Assembly (NCBI GenBank): GCA_949825025.1
Contig: OX463780.1
Span: forward strand, 15,783,480 to 15,847,479
Direction: 5' to 3'
DNA: 64,000 nucleotides
Source: Siphlonurus alternatus
Taxonomy: Eukaryota > Arthropoda > Insecta > Ephemeroptera > Siphlonuridae
This document shows, one piece after another, positions 19,501 to 29,695 of the stretch (the stretch's first letter is position 1; the number at the start of each line of letters is the position of its first letter). A model generated the notes under the pieces. It was not told the DNA's origin. It was given only the letters and a program-made list of their open reading frames with translations, and ran no database searches. The translations under genes were made by a program, and so were the position numbers.

Positions 19501-22500
19501 ACCAGCAAAGTTGGCAGAATTATTTTATTTTTTTAAATTATATTGATGTATTTTTATTTAAAATATTTCTTAATATTATGATATTTATTTAATATTTTTT
19601 AATACTTTCTGGTAGTTTATAGTGTTATTTGTTGAAAAAACATAATTTTCTGTTAAAAAATTGAAGCAGAAAGTTAAAAACTACGAAAAAAACTGCAGCG
19701 CTTGCAGACACAGGTTTAACATTGTAGCGCTATCTCGGCAAATTTCTCGCTCGGTATGGGCGCTCAATGATGATCGTGTGTCTGTCTAGCGAGCAGCCTT
19801 TCTGTAGAAGCCGCTGCGGAGCTACCAATCACAGTGATCACAGCGCCTAGCTGCCCAATCACATTGCAGCGCCTGGCTGGTGCGCGAAATTTTCAAACAT
19901 CTCAGAGCATTGACAGATCATCTGCTTGAGGTTTTCCTTTCGTAATAAATTAAAATTATAGGTAATTTTACATGTTATTCTATTAGCATCCCTACTTATT
20001 TTATTTCTTTTCGTTTAAATTTTATATTTACGTTTATTTTCATTTCATTTTATATAGTATACTCCGTCTCGGAAATAATTTATTTATTTTATCATGAATT
20101 AAATTAAAAAATTCACAACTCTTAAAGAGGAGTCAGCGAGTTGAGTGCGCAGTGCATGACGGGAATGACGTCACGCACTATATATGTGCATACGAAAAAG
20201 TTACGTCGGCTCCTCAAAAGCTGCGCAGTAGAAATTTATGCAAGTTGCGCAATACGAGCATCTGCTGAAGTTATATAGTGTTGTTGATCCCGTTGATCCA
20301 GTCAGCTGTTAACCGGTAGACCGCATCATTTGAAATGAAAATTTGCCACGGATTTTGGTATTGTATCGGAATTTTCTCAAAATTTTTATGAAGGGCTAAT
20401 AAAGGTTATGACACTTTCTGATTCACCATAATATGTTCTATCTTAGAATATTTTTTAAACACATTTTACGGGAGATTGCGAAAGAAATTAAAGTTCGAAT
20501 AAAAAAGAAGCCACGTTTTTCGAGCGTTAGCATGGAGTAGATGGACGAAGTCATCGACTTTTAGACCCAAATGCTCAGAATTTTTACGAAGGACGGTCTC
20601 AACTGATTTCAGATCCTTATTTATGGTGCTCCAAAGTAACTTTTTACATGCAAGAGAATGAGCTTTACCATCGGTCAATTTTTCACTCACTCTACTTTAA
20701 CTCTGAGAATTTAATTATTACTTATTACATTTTGCAGAAAATAAATATTGATTGCAACTACTACTTATATTTATTTAAAATTAATTTTTTATAAAAAAAA
20801 TGGTATAGATATTTAAGAGAAAACCGAAAACAAAAAGCGCGCCTGCGACGGGCTTCTGGGGGGCTCCGCCCCCCAGACCCCCCCCCCCCCCGAATGTGTT
20901 TGCCTACACCACTGTCAGCAGACACACCTATGTCCAAGCCCACGAGCCGCCACTGCATAAGTCCTGATTTAGGGCTAAATTCTGACATGAAAAATTGGGC
21001 CTAAAATCAGGCCTTAAACCTTTGTGAATGCCCCTTATTAAACCTAAGTTGCATTATATATTTACAATGTACAATAGACCACTTGCAAAACTATGTTTTA
21101 GCAAAACGTAAACAAACTCATTCACCCAGGTATTGTTGGTTGTTGATTATGTGTATTTTTTTTTTTCCAATACATTGGACCTTATGGGAAATTTACGATT
21201 TTCACATACATATTTTAATGCATTACATACGTATAATTTTAAAAATAAATATATCACCGGAATCTCAGTTCTTGGCCGTTTATAATATTGAAAATTGCAT
21301 TGGAAGACGGTTTCTTTATTTCAATATAGTAAATTTAGTATGATACCAAATCAGCCAATTGCATGGGGTAAGATACGTAACCAAGCAAGCTTCAGATTGT
21401 TTATTATTGCAACAGTTAAAATCAACAAACTGGAGTTTGCCTAGTTACGTATCTTACCCCATGCAATTGGCTGATTTGGTGTCATACTAAATTTACTATA
21501 TTGAAATAAAGAAACCATCTTCCAATGCAATTTTGAATATTATAAAAAGGCCAAGAACTGCAGATTCCGGTGATATATTTATTTTTAAAATCAAACGTAT
21601 GTCACGTATTGAAATATGTATGTGAAAAACGTGAATTTCCCATAAGGTCCAATGTATTGGAAAAAAAAAAAAAATACACATAATCAACAACCAACAATAC
21701 CTGAGTGAATGAGTTTGTTTACGTTTTGCTAAAACATAGTTTTGCAAGTGGTCTATTAACAAGTATGTTAATTACAGTTAACCTTGAGGCAGCTGGACTT
21801 CGATTATGTCTACTTAATCAGCGAATAACTTAAAAACAATCAATGCTGCAAGGGACTTCTCTGAATTACTTAGTAATTCTAATATCCATGAAAGACAAGT
21901 TTTCAATTTTTAACGTACTTGATGCTAGCCTCCTTGTTTGCCACGAGGTACTGCACATTTCTAATATCAGAACTGTAGAAGCGGTACAGGGGGGCAGGGT
22001 AGATCTGCTCAGCTTCCTTCGTAATCATTTGCTTGCAGTTGCGTGGCACACTGGAAAACAGAAAAAAAAGGAAGTCAGAAAACAAAATCGCTTAATAAAA
22101 AACAATGATATTCATAATGTTAGTGAGAAAAATAATTTCCTGCCAGTAAATAAAATAAATAAATAAACAAATAAATAAATAGTACTGCAGCTGGTTTATA
22201 ACTGTGATTACATTTAAATGATTTAAATATTTGCATCCAAGTATAACATATACAGCTCTTTGCACTTTCTGATAAAGTCTATCTTTCAGGTGCTGTGATA
22301 AGGAATATCTCTTGTTAGAAAGTGCTAAGATTCGGTTTTGAAGCTGACAGTCTTAATTAATTGGAACAAACTTTACTCAATTCAATGCTGCTAGTACAGT
22401 AAATAACTTACGTTCTCTCATTGGACATTAGTTTCATTGCCTCCTGGGTGGTGGGGCACAGCAAGATTGTCTCAATACTCCGCTGGTCGATGAGGTAGTT

Positions 22501-25500
22501 CATCACTGCAGGTTCGTCTGCGACCAGCATGTCCATCAAGTTCACCAGGTTGCCAGACCCTTGGGCTTTGTTGCGTCTCACATCAAACAGCTAAAAAATT
22601 CCAAAGCTCGGTTAAATATTAGAATATATATTTAGAATTTCTTCACCTAAAAAAATATGTACCTCTGGAAAAAAAAATAAAAAAAAATGCCAAAGTCAAA
22701 ATAATGAAATTGATTTTGTTAATACAAATTGACGGACTTAGCAAAATGATTGAGATATGTGTTTCTTTATTAACAGTAAGTTAATGCATAGAATCGTATA
22801 CAGCAGAAATTTACCTGGTCCACAAATTTGCTAGCAACGACTGTAAGCCTCGTGTTAGGCATCACTCGGTTACAGATTTGTGTTAGCTTCAAACGATCTT
22901 CATTTGTATTTACGAAGAAGTTGTTGAACTCTCCTTTCAGAAAGCCTTCCACAGCAAGGGCCCAAGACTGATCTTTTACTTTTATATGCAGGCCTGTGAA
23001 GAAAATGAACATTAAAACGAAAGAACAAATACAATAAACAATGCTGCAGGAGACAATCTTAACAATAAAGAAGACAATATCATACCAATAGGACCAATGG
23101 GTTTCCTTGAAAATTGTTTTTGTGCATAAGCCTTATCAATTTCTTTCAGGAAGTTTGCCATTCTTGGACCATAAACAGGAGGAATGGTCCCAGTTTGTTT
23201 CTTGGAAATTTCAAGATCTTTTCTCTCTTGTCCTAAAACATAGGGAAAGTATATTTATTTACTTAATCATTCCCGTAACAATATCCAGCTATAACATATA
23301 ACTAGAATACACTATTTACAGTAACATATATTATTCTATACCAAAATTTACATCTAAAAATATGAGTTTTCTGAAAAATATGGAAGTTTACTTACGGCAC
23401 TTGTTCCTGAGCTCATTGAACTGGGCTCTGGTCTCTACTACGGCTGTTGCGCCTGCTCGGACCTCCTCACGCAGTCTCTGGAGCTCCAATGTGAGGGTCA
23501 CCTTGGTGGCCTTGATGTTGGCCAGCTCTGCCTGCATTTGCTGCACCAGCTGCTGCTGTTTATCACGACGCTCAACTTCCTCCGCCATCGAGCTGCACAC
23601 AAACACTTCACTGTAAACTTTTTACTACAAATTCCAGCACATCTGGTGGTGCCAACAGCAAATAAACATTATATATGTTATATTACATTATATACGTGTG
23701 CGTATAAAATTATACACACACGTTAAATATTGAGTATTTCTGTAGCAAAAGTGGTGTGTGTAAGAATAGATGAGTGCTGTGGAGGTCCATTTTGTGGACG
23801 GTGAAGGTAATAATGCTACTGGCTTATTTTTTTAATATTTAAAATATTTCATCTCACATCATTGGACTCACTGTTTATTGATTTTTGCAAGCTGGTCACT
23901 GATGAACTTCATGTCATTACGGTGGGACCGCATCTGGCTGTCTTTGCTCGTTATCTCTTTGCGCATTGACTCTACTTTGTCCCTGCTCGCCTCAAATAAG
24001 CTCTGTAGGTTTGTCATCTCTTCCTGTTTTGCCTCATACTGTATTTTCACAGCGTCCAGTGTCTCCTCTGCCTCCCTACAAAATCAAGTACACAGTCATC
24101 AACGACTGAACATATTTATACCATTTCAGCAAAATATACAAATGAACAATAAAGTACAAGTACATACTTGATCGTCTCACGTATTTTATCCTGCTTTTTT
24201 TTGTGAGACTCTAAAGTTTTCTCTTTGTCCCTTTTCTGATCAAGAAATTTTTGGAGATTATCTTGGAATGTTTTCAGATGTGCTTCTTCTTCAATGACCT
24301 AGGAGAGAAAAATAAAGGTTATTAATAACTTGTTCCCGTTATTTGAACATATATGTAATCTTTCAAACCTTAGTTTATGATTGGAATTACATAAATCATA
24401 TAAATTTAGCAGGCGGGAATTCATGGAAGTTTCCGGTTAAGTTCCGGTTTACATTGAAAATTAAAAAAATAAAAATAACCAGCGAATTACTCTGCAAGAC
24501 TCAGATGTAAACTAAGGTTTGAAAGACTGTAGAGTATAAATATACATGCAATTTTTGTCACCATAAACATACTTTTGCCCATAAAACTTCTTGCTCCAAT
24601 TTGATAATTTTATCTTTTGTATTCGTCAATTTATCTAAAATCTTTTTCTTCTCCATCCAAGTTTTGAGCTCTTTTTTCATTCGATCAAGATCCTATAAAG
24701 AAGACAATACATATGAGTACAAATATCAATGTAGCAATGACAGTAACTTACAGCTTGTATTTTCCCTTGCCTTCTTTGGGCAACTGCAAAAGTTTGGTCC
24801 AATTCTTTCACTTTCCTTTGAAGATACAGGATTCCTGTGCCTTCTCTCACAAGGTTGTACATAGTTTCTGGCTTGCTGTTGCTCAGAAATGTTTTCATGG
24901 TCTCTTGGGTAAGCAGCGCGAAAGCATTTGGCAAGCAGATGTTGAATAAATCCAAGATATGGTCCAATTCAACTCGAGGGAGATGAGCCAGCACTGCAAA
25001 ATAATACATGTATGGTAGAAAGGTGGCTAAATATTCCATCTCAAATCGATTTTGCATAATGTATCAAATTTAGATTGGACATTTAGCCACTTTCTACCAA
25101 GTTGAGATCAGATCTTTAGACACAATCTACAATCTTCATACCAAATATTTTTAGACACTGCCACAATAAGCTACAGTAAGAAAAAAATTAGCATTAGCAA
25201 GTCTGAAATACAAAACAATAACATATATTGTATTTACAAGAGCATGCTACGGTTTATTAAAATGTACTCTAGTAAGGAGACAAAAAGAAGATAAAAAAAC
25301 TACTATTTTAGCTTGGCATAAAAATAGTTACCAGGTCCTCGCTGGATACTGAAAGCCCCACCAGATTTGTTGATAGTTCTGACAAGAATGATGGTATCTC
25401 CAAACTCTTCTCTCTTGTATGCATTTCCTCCCTGATTTCTAAGAGTAATTCTGATCTTAGCCTGGTTTGCACCAACTTTGATGAAATCTGTAATAAAAGA

Positions 25501-28500
25501 ATACAATTCATAATTCACGTAACAAACTTAAAACACAGACATAATAAAGTTTTTAAATGAGGGGAACCACTTCAGCTTTTATATTTTTATTGTTTCATAA
25601 ATAATGTCGAACTAACTTGTGCACCAAAAAAATAGTTACCACCCTCCGCCTTCCACCAGTTCAGCAGTTGGCATTCAAAAAGCGCGCCAAAGAAAATTGG
25701 GGCTTATGACGTCACGTGCCATATGATAGGTCAAGCGCAACCAATCATTGATCTTGACGTCATAAGCCCCAATTTTCTTTGGCGCGCTTTTTGAATGTCA
25801 ACTGCTGAACTGGTGGAAGGCGGAGGGTGGTAACTACTTTTTTGGTGCACAAGTTAGTTTGACATAAAACGTTAAAAATATAAAAGCTGAAGCGGTTCCC
25901 CTCCTTTAAGGTATCTGGGTGCGATTGCTAGAACTTGACATTGAAATCTATTATATTCTATAAATCTGCTTCAACATTATATATGAATATACTACATGCA
26001 AGATAATCAAATTTTTACTAGGATTAACTGTATTTATTTATAAAAAGATAAAAGGTGGTGCTGGTGACAATGCTTGTTTTGGGTTTGGATGAATGTAATT
26101 GTAAAAAGCTGACAACTTTAATTAATCTTACCAGAGATGCCAAAGTCTCGTGTTTATGAAAAATTTCTATAGTTAGTAGTCTAATAATAAAAAATCAAAT
26201 CTGTATGGTTTGGTACTATTCATACTGTTTACTAAACAAGTATCATAATATCATATATGGCATGCCATGTTGTACATAAACTATGAAGTGTGTACTGTAC
26301 ACTGCTGCTTACTGGCTAGAGATCTTCCACGGCTGGTGTCTGCAGCTTTGGAACCAAGGACTACCATGAGAGCAGTCATGATTGCACTTTTCCCGCTGCC
26401 ATTTTTACCAACAATGAAGTTGATGGCTGGATTAAAATCCAATGCCAGAGAAGCATGGCACATGAAATTGGTGAGCTCCAACTTCAGAATAATTCCAGAA
26501 ACACCCTGAAAACCATTTATAAATAAGTTGTGTTAAACATTTCAGTGCTCTACAAATGGATAGTATCAGAGACATAATATATCAGTGTCTTTTGGCAAGA
26601 AGTTGACCTCAAGTTTCAGAAGATAAAGCTTTCTGGATGGTAGCTGAAGCTCTTAGTTAGCATATTTGTGACGCCAGCCATAGGCAAACTCAAAACCTAT
26701 GCTCTGCTACTTTCTGTCAGTTTCATTAATAATGTGTCACATATATGCTCGACAGTGGCACTACAGACCCGTGTACTTCTCAAAATTTTAGTCAACTTAA
26801 AGATATAAAATACAGATATATCGTTACCCTAGAATTTAAGTGTCGTAAGCGTCACCATTTTTTTTTTTTTTTTTTTTCAATATTATAGAACTTATGATAC
26901 ATGTACATAAGGTCTATATATTATGATTGTATTAAAAAATCTCGTGGGTTATATGACACTTGTATTCTAGGGCGCCGAAGGATGATATGAATTAGTTATC
27001 AGTGGCATACAAAAGTGAGAATCTTACCCCTCCTTCCTTCCTGAATCAGCAATAATTCAGTATAGCATAAGTTTAAAATATACAGTCTATGAGTTTATGC
27101 TTGAAAATTTTCGGAAGTGATGCATTTTCTACTTAATTTCACTTCCGATTGCAAGCTTAATAAGAGCAGAACTATGCATACGCAATTGAAGTCACTTCCA
27201 GAAATTTTCAGACATCAACTCACGCTTGTCAGACTTTATGTGAACTGTGAATGGGTCCATTTTCCATTTCCCCCTTCACTTTTTATCTTTCATCCCCACT
27301 CTTCCATAGCTTCCCCCCCCCCCTTCTTCTGAAGGTGAGAACCTTCTGATTTTTTTAATGGATCATACTTAAACATACTAATGATACACATAATACTGTA
27401 TAATATATAACATAATACCGGTGTATATTTAGTATGGCAACAATCGTGTACTGGAGGATGGCTTGAGAATTAAAGAACTTCCGATACTCAACAACTTTTT
27501 GTTAACCTTTGGGAAAGTGTGCCAAACAAGAGCCGCGCGTTTCAGCAGCTGACAGTCAGTCTGTGGTCTGTGTGGAGACATCAGATTTAACAATATAGCG
27601 TTGGCGGCTAAGGCGACACCTTTGTAGTTATAGGATAGCCAATCAAATGCGCTTATGAAAATCAGCATCATGACGTACCAGGGATCCCACATGGCGCCAT
27701 ATTGGTGGCAAAAGCTGCCGGTTTAAAAGTTGAACCATCCTCCCAGTGAACAATGCCCACTCCATCAAGGCCTGCAATGCGCACTACAATATCGATCTCG
27801 ATTGTTTTTTGAAATAGTAGTCCTAGTTTTTCAATTTTCCATTGAGTTACATGCTAATTTTACTCCAAAATTTCCATGGAAGGAGTGATTCTAAAATTTT
27901 GAAACTTTACACACGGCAAGATAAGGGGTTTAGAAATTATGCCTGGGATGTGAAAATATCAAGAAAAATTTATTTCTTTTGGATTTAATTTGAATTGTAC
28001 AATGCCATAGCAAATGAGGTGGACTACTATTTTGTTTCGCGCGCTTCGCAGTGCGCAGGCCTTGATGGAGTGGGCATTGCAGTGAACAATTCTTGACAGT
28101 ATGGTATGCATAATTATAATATAACTGTCTCGTATGTACAGTATATGTATGCATATTGGATACATGGTTTATGTACTGTATCATACAGTATGCATATCAT
28201 GTTATGACAGATTCAGGGGGGCTGCCAAGATTATGCATACTCCACATAAGGTTGGACGCTCCGCCATCTTGGCGCAGTTTTTGTTAGGGCCTGTGACATC
28301 ACGACCAATCACTGACTGCCACGAAATAGGCTCGAGAGTGACAGTTTTCTCTGATTGGTCCGTCCTGCGCGAACTGGACGAAAATGTGAACCAAAGCGTC
28401 CAACCTTATGTAGAGTAATCTTGGGGGGCTGCAGCCTTCCCCTCCCCCAATGTTGGATTTAACATGGGCAATATAGGCATTTCCCCCACTTCATTTTTTT

Positions 28501-29325
28501 GTTACATTAATTGGCTTATATGGCGGCAACTCCCCCACCGATAATTTTTTTTCTGGATCCGCGCCTTCCAGTAATAAAGATTACTCGATCGAGGAAACTT
28601 AGTACGTATCATAAAACATGCAGTATGCATATAAATAGTATAAATGATATGTATGATACCTGTCGGGTATGCATACATACTACTGTGTACTGTATGCATT
28701 AATTATATTATGCATACATATATCATATCATAGTTAAATATTCTACAGTACACAAATTGGCAAAAAATTAAAGCAGCAAATGTGGCTACTGGCATAGCTA
28801 TGCATATTATACTTATAGTGCATAATATAATACACATAATAATTATGCATTAAAGGCGGCAAATGTGGATGCACCATGATGCACCACGGTATGCATACGT
28901 GGCAGGTGGCACGCCAAGAAAGAACTCAACATATTTTTAAACTTCTCATAAATCCGATAAATCTCCGCCCTAGGCTCACCACCCCGGCAAGCGAGAATTC
29001 GAAACTTCCGATGCTGCTTAGAGTGCCTATATATAATCTATAATTCAGCTATAAGCCAATTAACAAACCAAGCATGTGGACAATATGGAGAACAAATTTG
29101 TACAGTAGCATACACAAGTGTAAGCATAGAGTGGCATGGACAGGATTGAGAAGTTCAAGGAGCTGGTGACCTCAAAACCTCAAGCAGGACACAAACTGTG
29201 AGCCATAGTGGTGTGACCACAACTGCCGCAGTATAAACTAAATTTTTATCTTTATAGAGAACCATGCATATAAGCTTGAAAAATTGCAAATCAAACGGAG
29301 ATCCTTTTACCTCTTCTCCTTCCAT
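11757..29325 (-). CDS. SMC6: SMC6, structural maintenance of chromosomes protein 6
   Basis: ABC-type ATPase of the SMC5/6 complex, acting in the nucleus in recombination repair and restraint of extrachromosomal DNA (family knowledge). Twenty exons: 29311-29325, 26313-26505, 25332-25487, 24752-24993, 24573-24692, 24168-24298, 23872-24075, 23396-23592, 23086-23232, 22815-22993, 22412-22590, 21919-22050, 19034-19250, 18536-18706, 16552-16739, 16112-16277, 15889-16002, 15644-15832, 14540-14670, 11757-11781. Coding sum is 3096 nt, 1031 residues, against about 1090 in human. Walker A GKNGSGKS lies at about 38-45, then long coiled coils, a hinge at about 420-570, signature LSGGE at about 946 and Walker B FYMLDEYD at about 970. 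It ends KLSDPRAN-stop. Exon 1 (MEGEE, 15 nt) is the least certain, but its phase and donor fit. Introns are full of mobile elements. Confidence 0.93.
12138..13198. mobile_element. hAT-like element, diverged, non-autonomous
   Basis: The left end CAGTGGCGATCGGT and right end ACCGATCGCCCCTG are inverted with one mismatch. Flanking octamers are AGCTTAGG (12130-12137) and GGCTTAGG (13199-13206), 7 of 8 identical. A GC-rich block near the left end (GGGGGTCCGG...GAAGCCCCC) resembles those in the elements at 7471 and 19461, suggesting related families. No transposase frame. Located in the last intron of SMC6. Confidence 0.7.
13207..13465 (-). mobile_element. tRNA-derived SINE with a shared core
   Basis: Read on the minus strand, the head at about 13395-13460 has a pol III A box (AGGCACAGTGG) and B box (GAGCTCGATCC), both tRNA-like. 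It is followed by a body with CATCC...CTGAGGTTTCCATGG and ATGTTGGGATG...CATGGCCGCC. The same core is found downstream of the 5S-like head at 54.8-55.2 kb. It abuts the hAT-like element at 12138-13198, which probably inserted into its tail. Confidence 0.75.
14109..14119 (+). promoter_or_regulatory. TATA box upstream of the hammerhead motif
   Basis: GGTATAAAAGG in the last SMC6 intron, plus strand, opposite to the gene. It precedes the hammerhead core by about 80-90 bp, a layout expected in the terminal repeat of a retroelement rather than in an SMC6 regulatory site. Inferred only. Confidence 0.5.
14196..14254 (+). ncRNA. Type I hammerhead ribozyme, minimal stem III
   Basis: Every core element is present in order. 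Stem I 5' strand GCCATG (14204-14209), CTGATGA (14210-14216), stem II GGCC-CAGTA-GGCC (14217-14229), GAAA (14230-14233), a two-pair stem III closing an AGCT loop (14233-14240), cleavage triplet GTC (14239-14241), then stem I 3' strand CATGGC (14242-14247), fully complementary to the 5' strand. Past a small internal loop, CTCTC (14196-14200) pairs with GAGAG (14250-14254). The very short stem III is the form known from Penelope-like elements and retrozymes. It lies in an SMC6 intron on the opposite strand. Predicted cleavage is after 14241. Confidence 0.88.
14945..15425 (+). mobile_element. LINE 3' fragment (second family)
   Basis: The plus-strand frame from about 14998 reads HTHNTRIKNYPHLP, then FDLITIYNKLPTAIKN, then FAQELKKFLLTHQFY. 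This is the usual end of an insect-type non-LTR ORF2 (pattern 'YNKLP..I...F...LK.FLL...FY'). An AAATAAATAAATTG tail closes it near 15420. It sits in an SMC6 intron, antisense to the gene. A related fragment is at 46.8-47.2 kb. Confidence 0.7.
16451..16499. repeat. Poly(A) tract, about 48 bp
   Basis: A long uninterrupted A run in an SMC6 intron, just beyond the 3' end of the exon 16552-16739. It may be a retroposon tail, but no element was recognised next to it. Confidence 0.8.
16951..18289 (+). mobile_element. Mariner element with decayed transposase
   Basis: Inverted repeats of about 110 bp begin CGAGGGYGGGTCAAAAA and are flanked by TA on both sides. The transposase starts at ATG 17114 (MSSDTEKWPKTEVCTVIKY, EIHEDLVITLGECA) and is broken by a stop. 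It resumes as SIEDDPRSRRPKTTTTEEN, an HTH segment SVGSIYKILTEHL, ARWLPRLLSEEQK and PETKKQSKQW, with further stops and shifts to about 18130. In the first catalytic region the usual D of the 'DETW' motif is N (GNDT). HDN and LAPSDYY, which hold the second and third Asp, are still readable. Overall non-functional. In an SMC6 intron, opposite strand. Confidence 0.92.
19433..21038. mobile_element. Family C MITE split by a hAT-like insertion
   Basis: The outer ends are ATAAGGGGCACTCACAAAGG and CCTTTGTGAATGCCCCTTAT, inverted copies. Removing 19461-20963 leaves an element of about 100 bp. Its TIR core (GGGGCATTCACAAAG) matches the copies at 35998-36175 and 51377-51876. Confidence 0.8.
19461..20955. 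mobile_element. hAT-like element with perfect TSD
   Basis: The ends are CAGTGGCGGCTCGTGGG and CCCACGAGCCGCCACTG, a perfect 17-bp inverted repeat. They are flanked by CATAAGTC on both sides (19453-19460 and 20956-20963). A minus-strand frame at 20466-20690 (74 codons) is the only one of note and is not recognisable as transposase. A GC-rich block at 20850-20893 resembles those of the elements at 7471 and 12138. Located in the 2.7-kb SMC6 intron between exons 19034-19250 and 21919-22050. Confidence 0.9.
21073..21757. mobile_element. 685-bp foldback element (palindrome)
   Basis: The arms start AATAGACCACTTGCAAAAC and end with its complement. They run almost base for base for about 310 bp to a short centre near 21390-21420. 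Paired open frames on opposite strands (about 21083-21343 plus, 21496-21762 minus) encode nearly the same peptide because of the palindrome and are not genes. In an SMC6 intron. Confidence 0.85.
23758..23826 (+). repeat. Interspersed repeat, copy 1
   Basis: Contains GTAAGAATAGAT, GTGGAGGTCCAT, GTGGACGG and GGTAATAATGCTACTGGCTT. The same blocks occur in reverse orientation at 47563-47660. Family unknown; possibly a SINE or LINE tail. In an SMC6 intron. Confidence 0.6.
25553..25909. mobile_element. Family M TTAA foldback MITE, copy 1
   Basis: Ends TTAAATGAGGGGAACC and its near-complement GGTTCCCCTCCTTTAA, with TTAA at both edges. The arms carry CTTCAGCTTTTATATTT, ACCACCCTCCGCCTTCCACC and GGGGCTTATGACGTCA, meeting around 25730. 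A degraded copy lies at 34995-35419. In an SMC6 intron. Confidence 0.85.
26828..26972. repeat. Short inverted-repeat element
   Basis: CCCTAGAATTTAAGTGTC and GACACTTGTATTCTAGGG form an 18-bp inverted repeat with two mismatches around a poly(T) and AT-rich interior. No clear target duplication. Possible MITE in SMC6 intron 1. Confidence 0.5.
27091..27221. repeat. Short inverted-repeat element
   Basis: GAGTTTATGCTTGAAAATTT at the left is inverted at the right as AAATTTTCAGACATCAACTC. The arms are about 30 bp including CGGAAGTGA / TCACTTCC. 131-bp MITE-like unit in SMC6 intron 1. Confidence 0.55.
27450..27747. mobile_element. Family K MITE, copy 1
   Basis: Ends ACTGGAGGATGG and CCATCCTCCCAGT. 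The interior includes TCAAATGCGC, GATACTCAACAACTTTTTG and CATGACGTAC. A diverged copy with the same internal order is at 56195-56508. The element at 27751-28079 inserted at its right border. Confidence 0.7.
27751..28079. mobile_element. MITE with CAGTGAA target duplication
   Basis: Terminal repeats CAATGCCCACTCCATCAAGG and CCTTGATGGAGTGGGCATTG are perfectly inverted (25 bp in all). CAGTGAA occurs directly outside both ends (27744-27750 and 28080-28086), 7-8 bp. 329 bp, non-coding, in SMC6 intron 1. Confidence 0.85.
28240..28415. mobile_element. 176-bp TA-flanked MITE
   Basis: Ends CTCCACATAAGGTTGGACGC and GCGTCCAACCTTATGTAGAG, flanked by TA on both sides as in Tc1/mariner MITEs. Internal CTCGAGAGTGACAG and TGATTGG are also arranged as imperfect inverted copies. 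In SMC6 intron 1. Confidence 0.75.
28416..28575. repeat. Degraded relative of the 59341-59482 MITE
   Basis: Contains GGGGGGCTGCAGCC, CCCCCAATGTTGGATTTAAC, ATGGGCAATATAGGCATTTC and the terminal CTGGATCCGCGCC, all also present in the intact element at 59341-59482. The left end is lost or disrupted by the neighbouring MITE. Confidence 0.6.
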
Positions 29326-29687
29326 ACTGACAGCCTTTTTAAGCCTTCCAGATATTATCTCTGATTATAAGCTATTTTCACCACTATTATGATGAATATT
29401 CTAAATAAACTAAACACTAAACAGTGACGTGAAACCGGTGAAACCGCTGAAAGGCGGAGAGGCCGGAGCGGAGACTCTTCGGTGGACGCCGACGCCAAAG
29501 CGCAAAATATACATGCGATATATGCGAATTGCGACCATGTGATGTGTTGCTTTTTTACCGCCAAAGCCAAATCGCTTTCATACTTCATGCATTCGTGCCG
29601 CTTCGTGCTGCCGCTTCGTGCGGTGCTTGCTTCGTGTGTTTTTGGACTTTTGAAAAATTCTGATCAGAGATGTCACTAGGGTGACTA
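29326..29687. promoter_or_regulatory. SMC6 upstream region, GC-richer
   Basis: Directly upstream of the SMC6 ATG (minus strand). 29430-29645 is clearly more GC-rich and CpG-rich than its surroundings (GGCGGAGAGGCCGG, GACGCCGACGCC, CGCTTCGTGC). This is a reasonable place for the SMC6 5'UTR and promoter; no TATA box was identified. Confidence 0.45.
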
Positions 29688-29695
29688 GCAGAGAG

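Larger units (their letters stand above)
28095..28900. repeat. TATGCATA-rich island
   Basis: About a dozen TATGCAT occurrences, often as GTATGCATAC or TGTATGCATA, separated by irregular AT-rich sequence. Similar clusters are at 5207-6625 and 31785-33500, each enclosing a LINE fragment. Not a regular tandem array. Confidence 0.6.

Noticed and set aside
20466..20690. Transposase of the hAT-like element at 19461-20955
   Set aside because: The 74-codon frame shows none of the hAT motifs that I know and has no continuation. The element is treated as non-autonomous.
28600..28900. CRISPR-like or satellite array made of TATGCATA words
   Set aside because: Spacing is irregular, spacers are of unequal length and there is no repeated unit longer than about 10 bp. 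The genome is eukaryotic.
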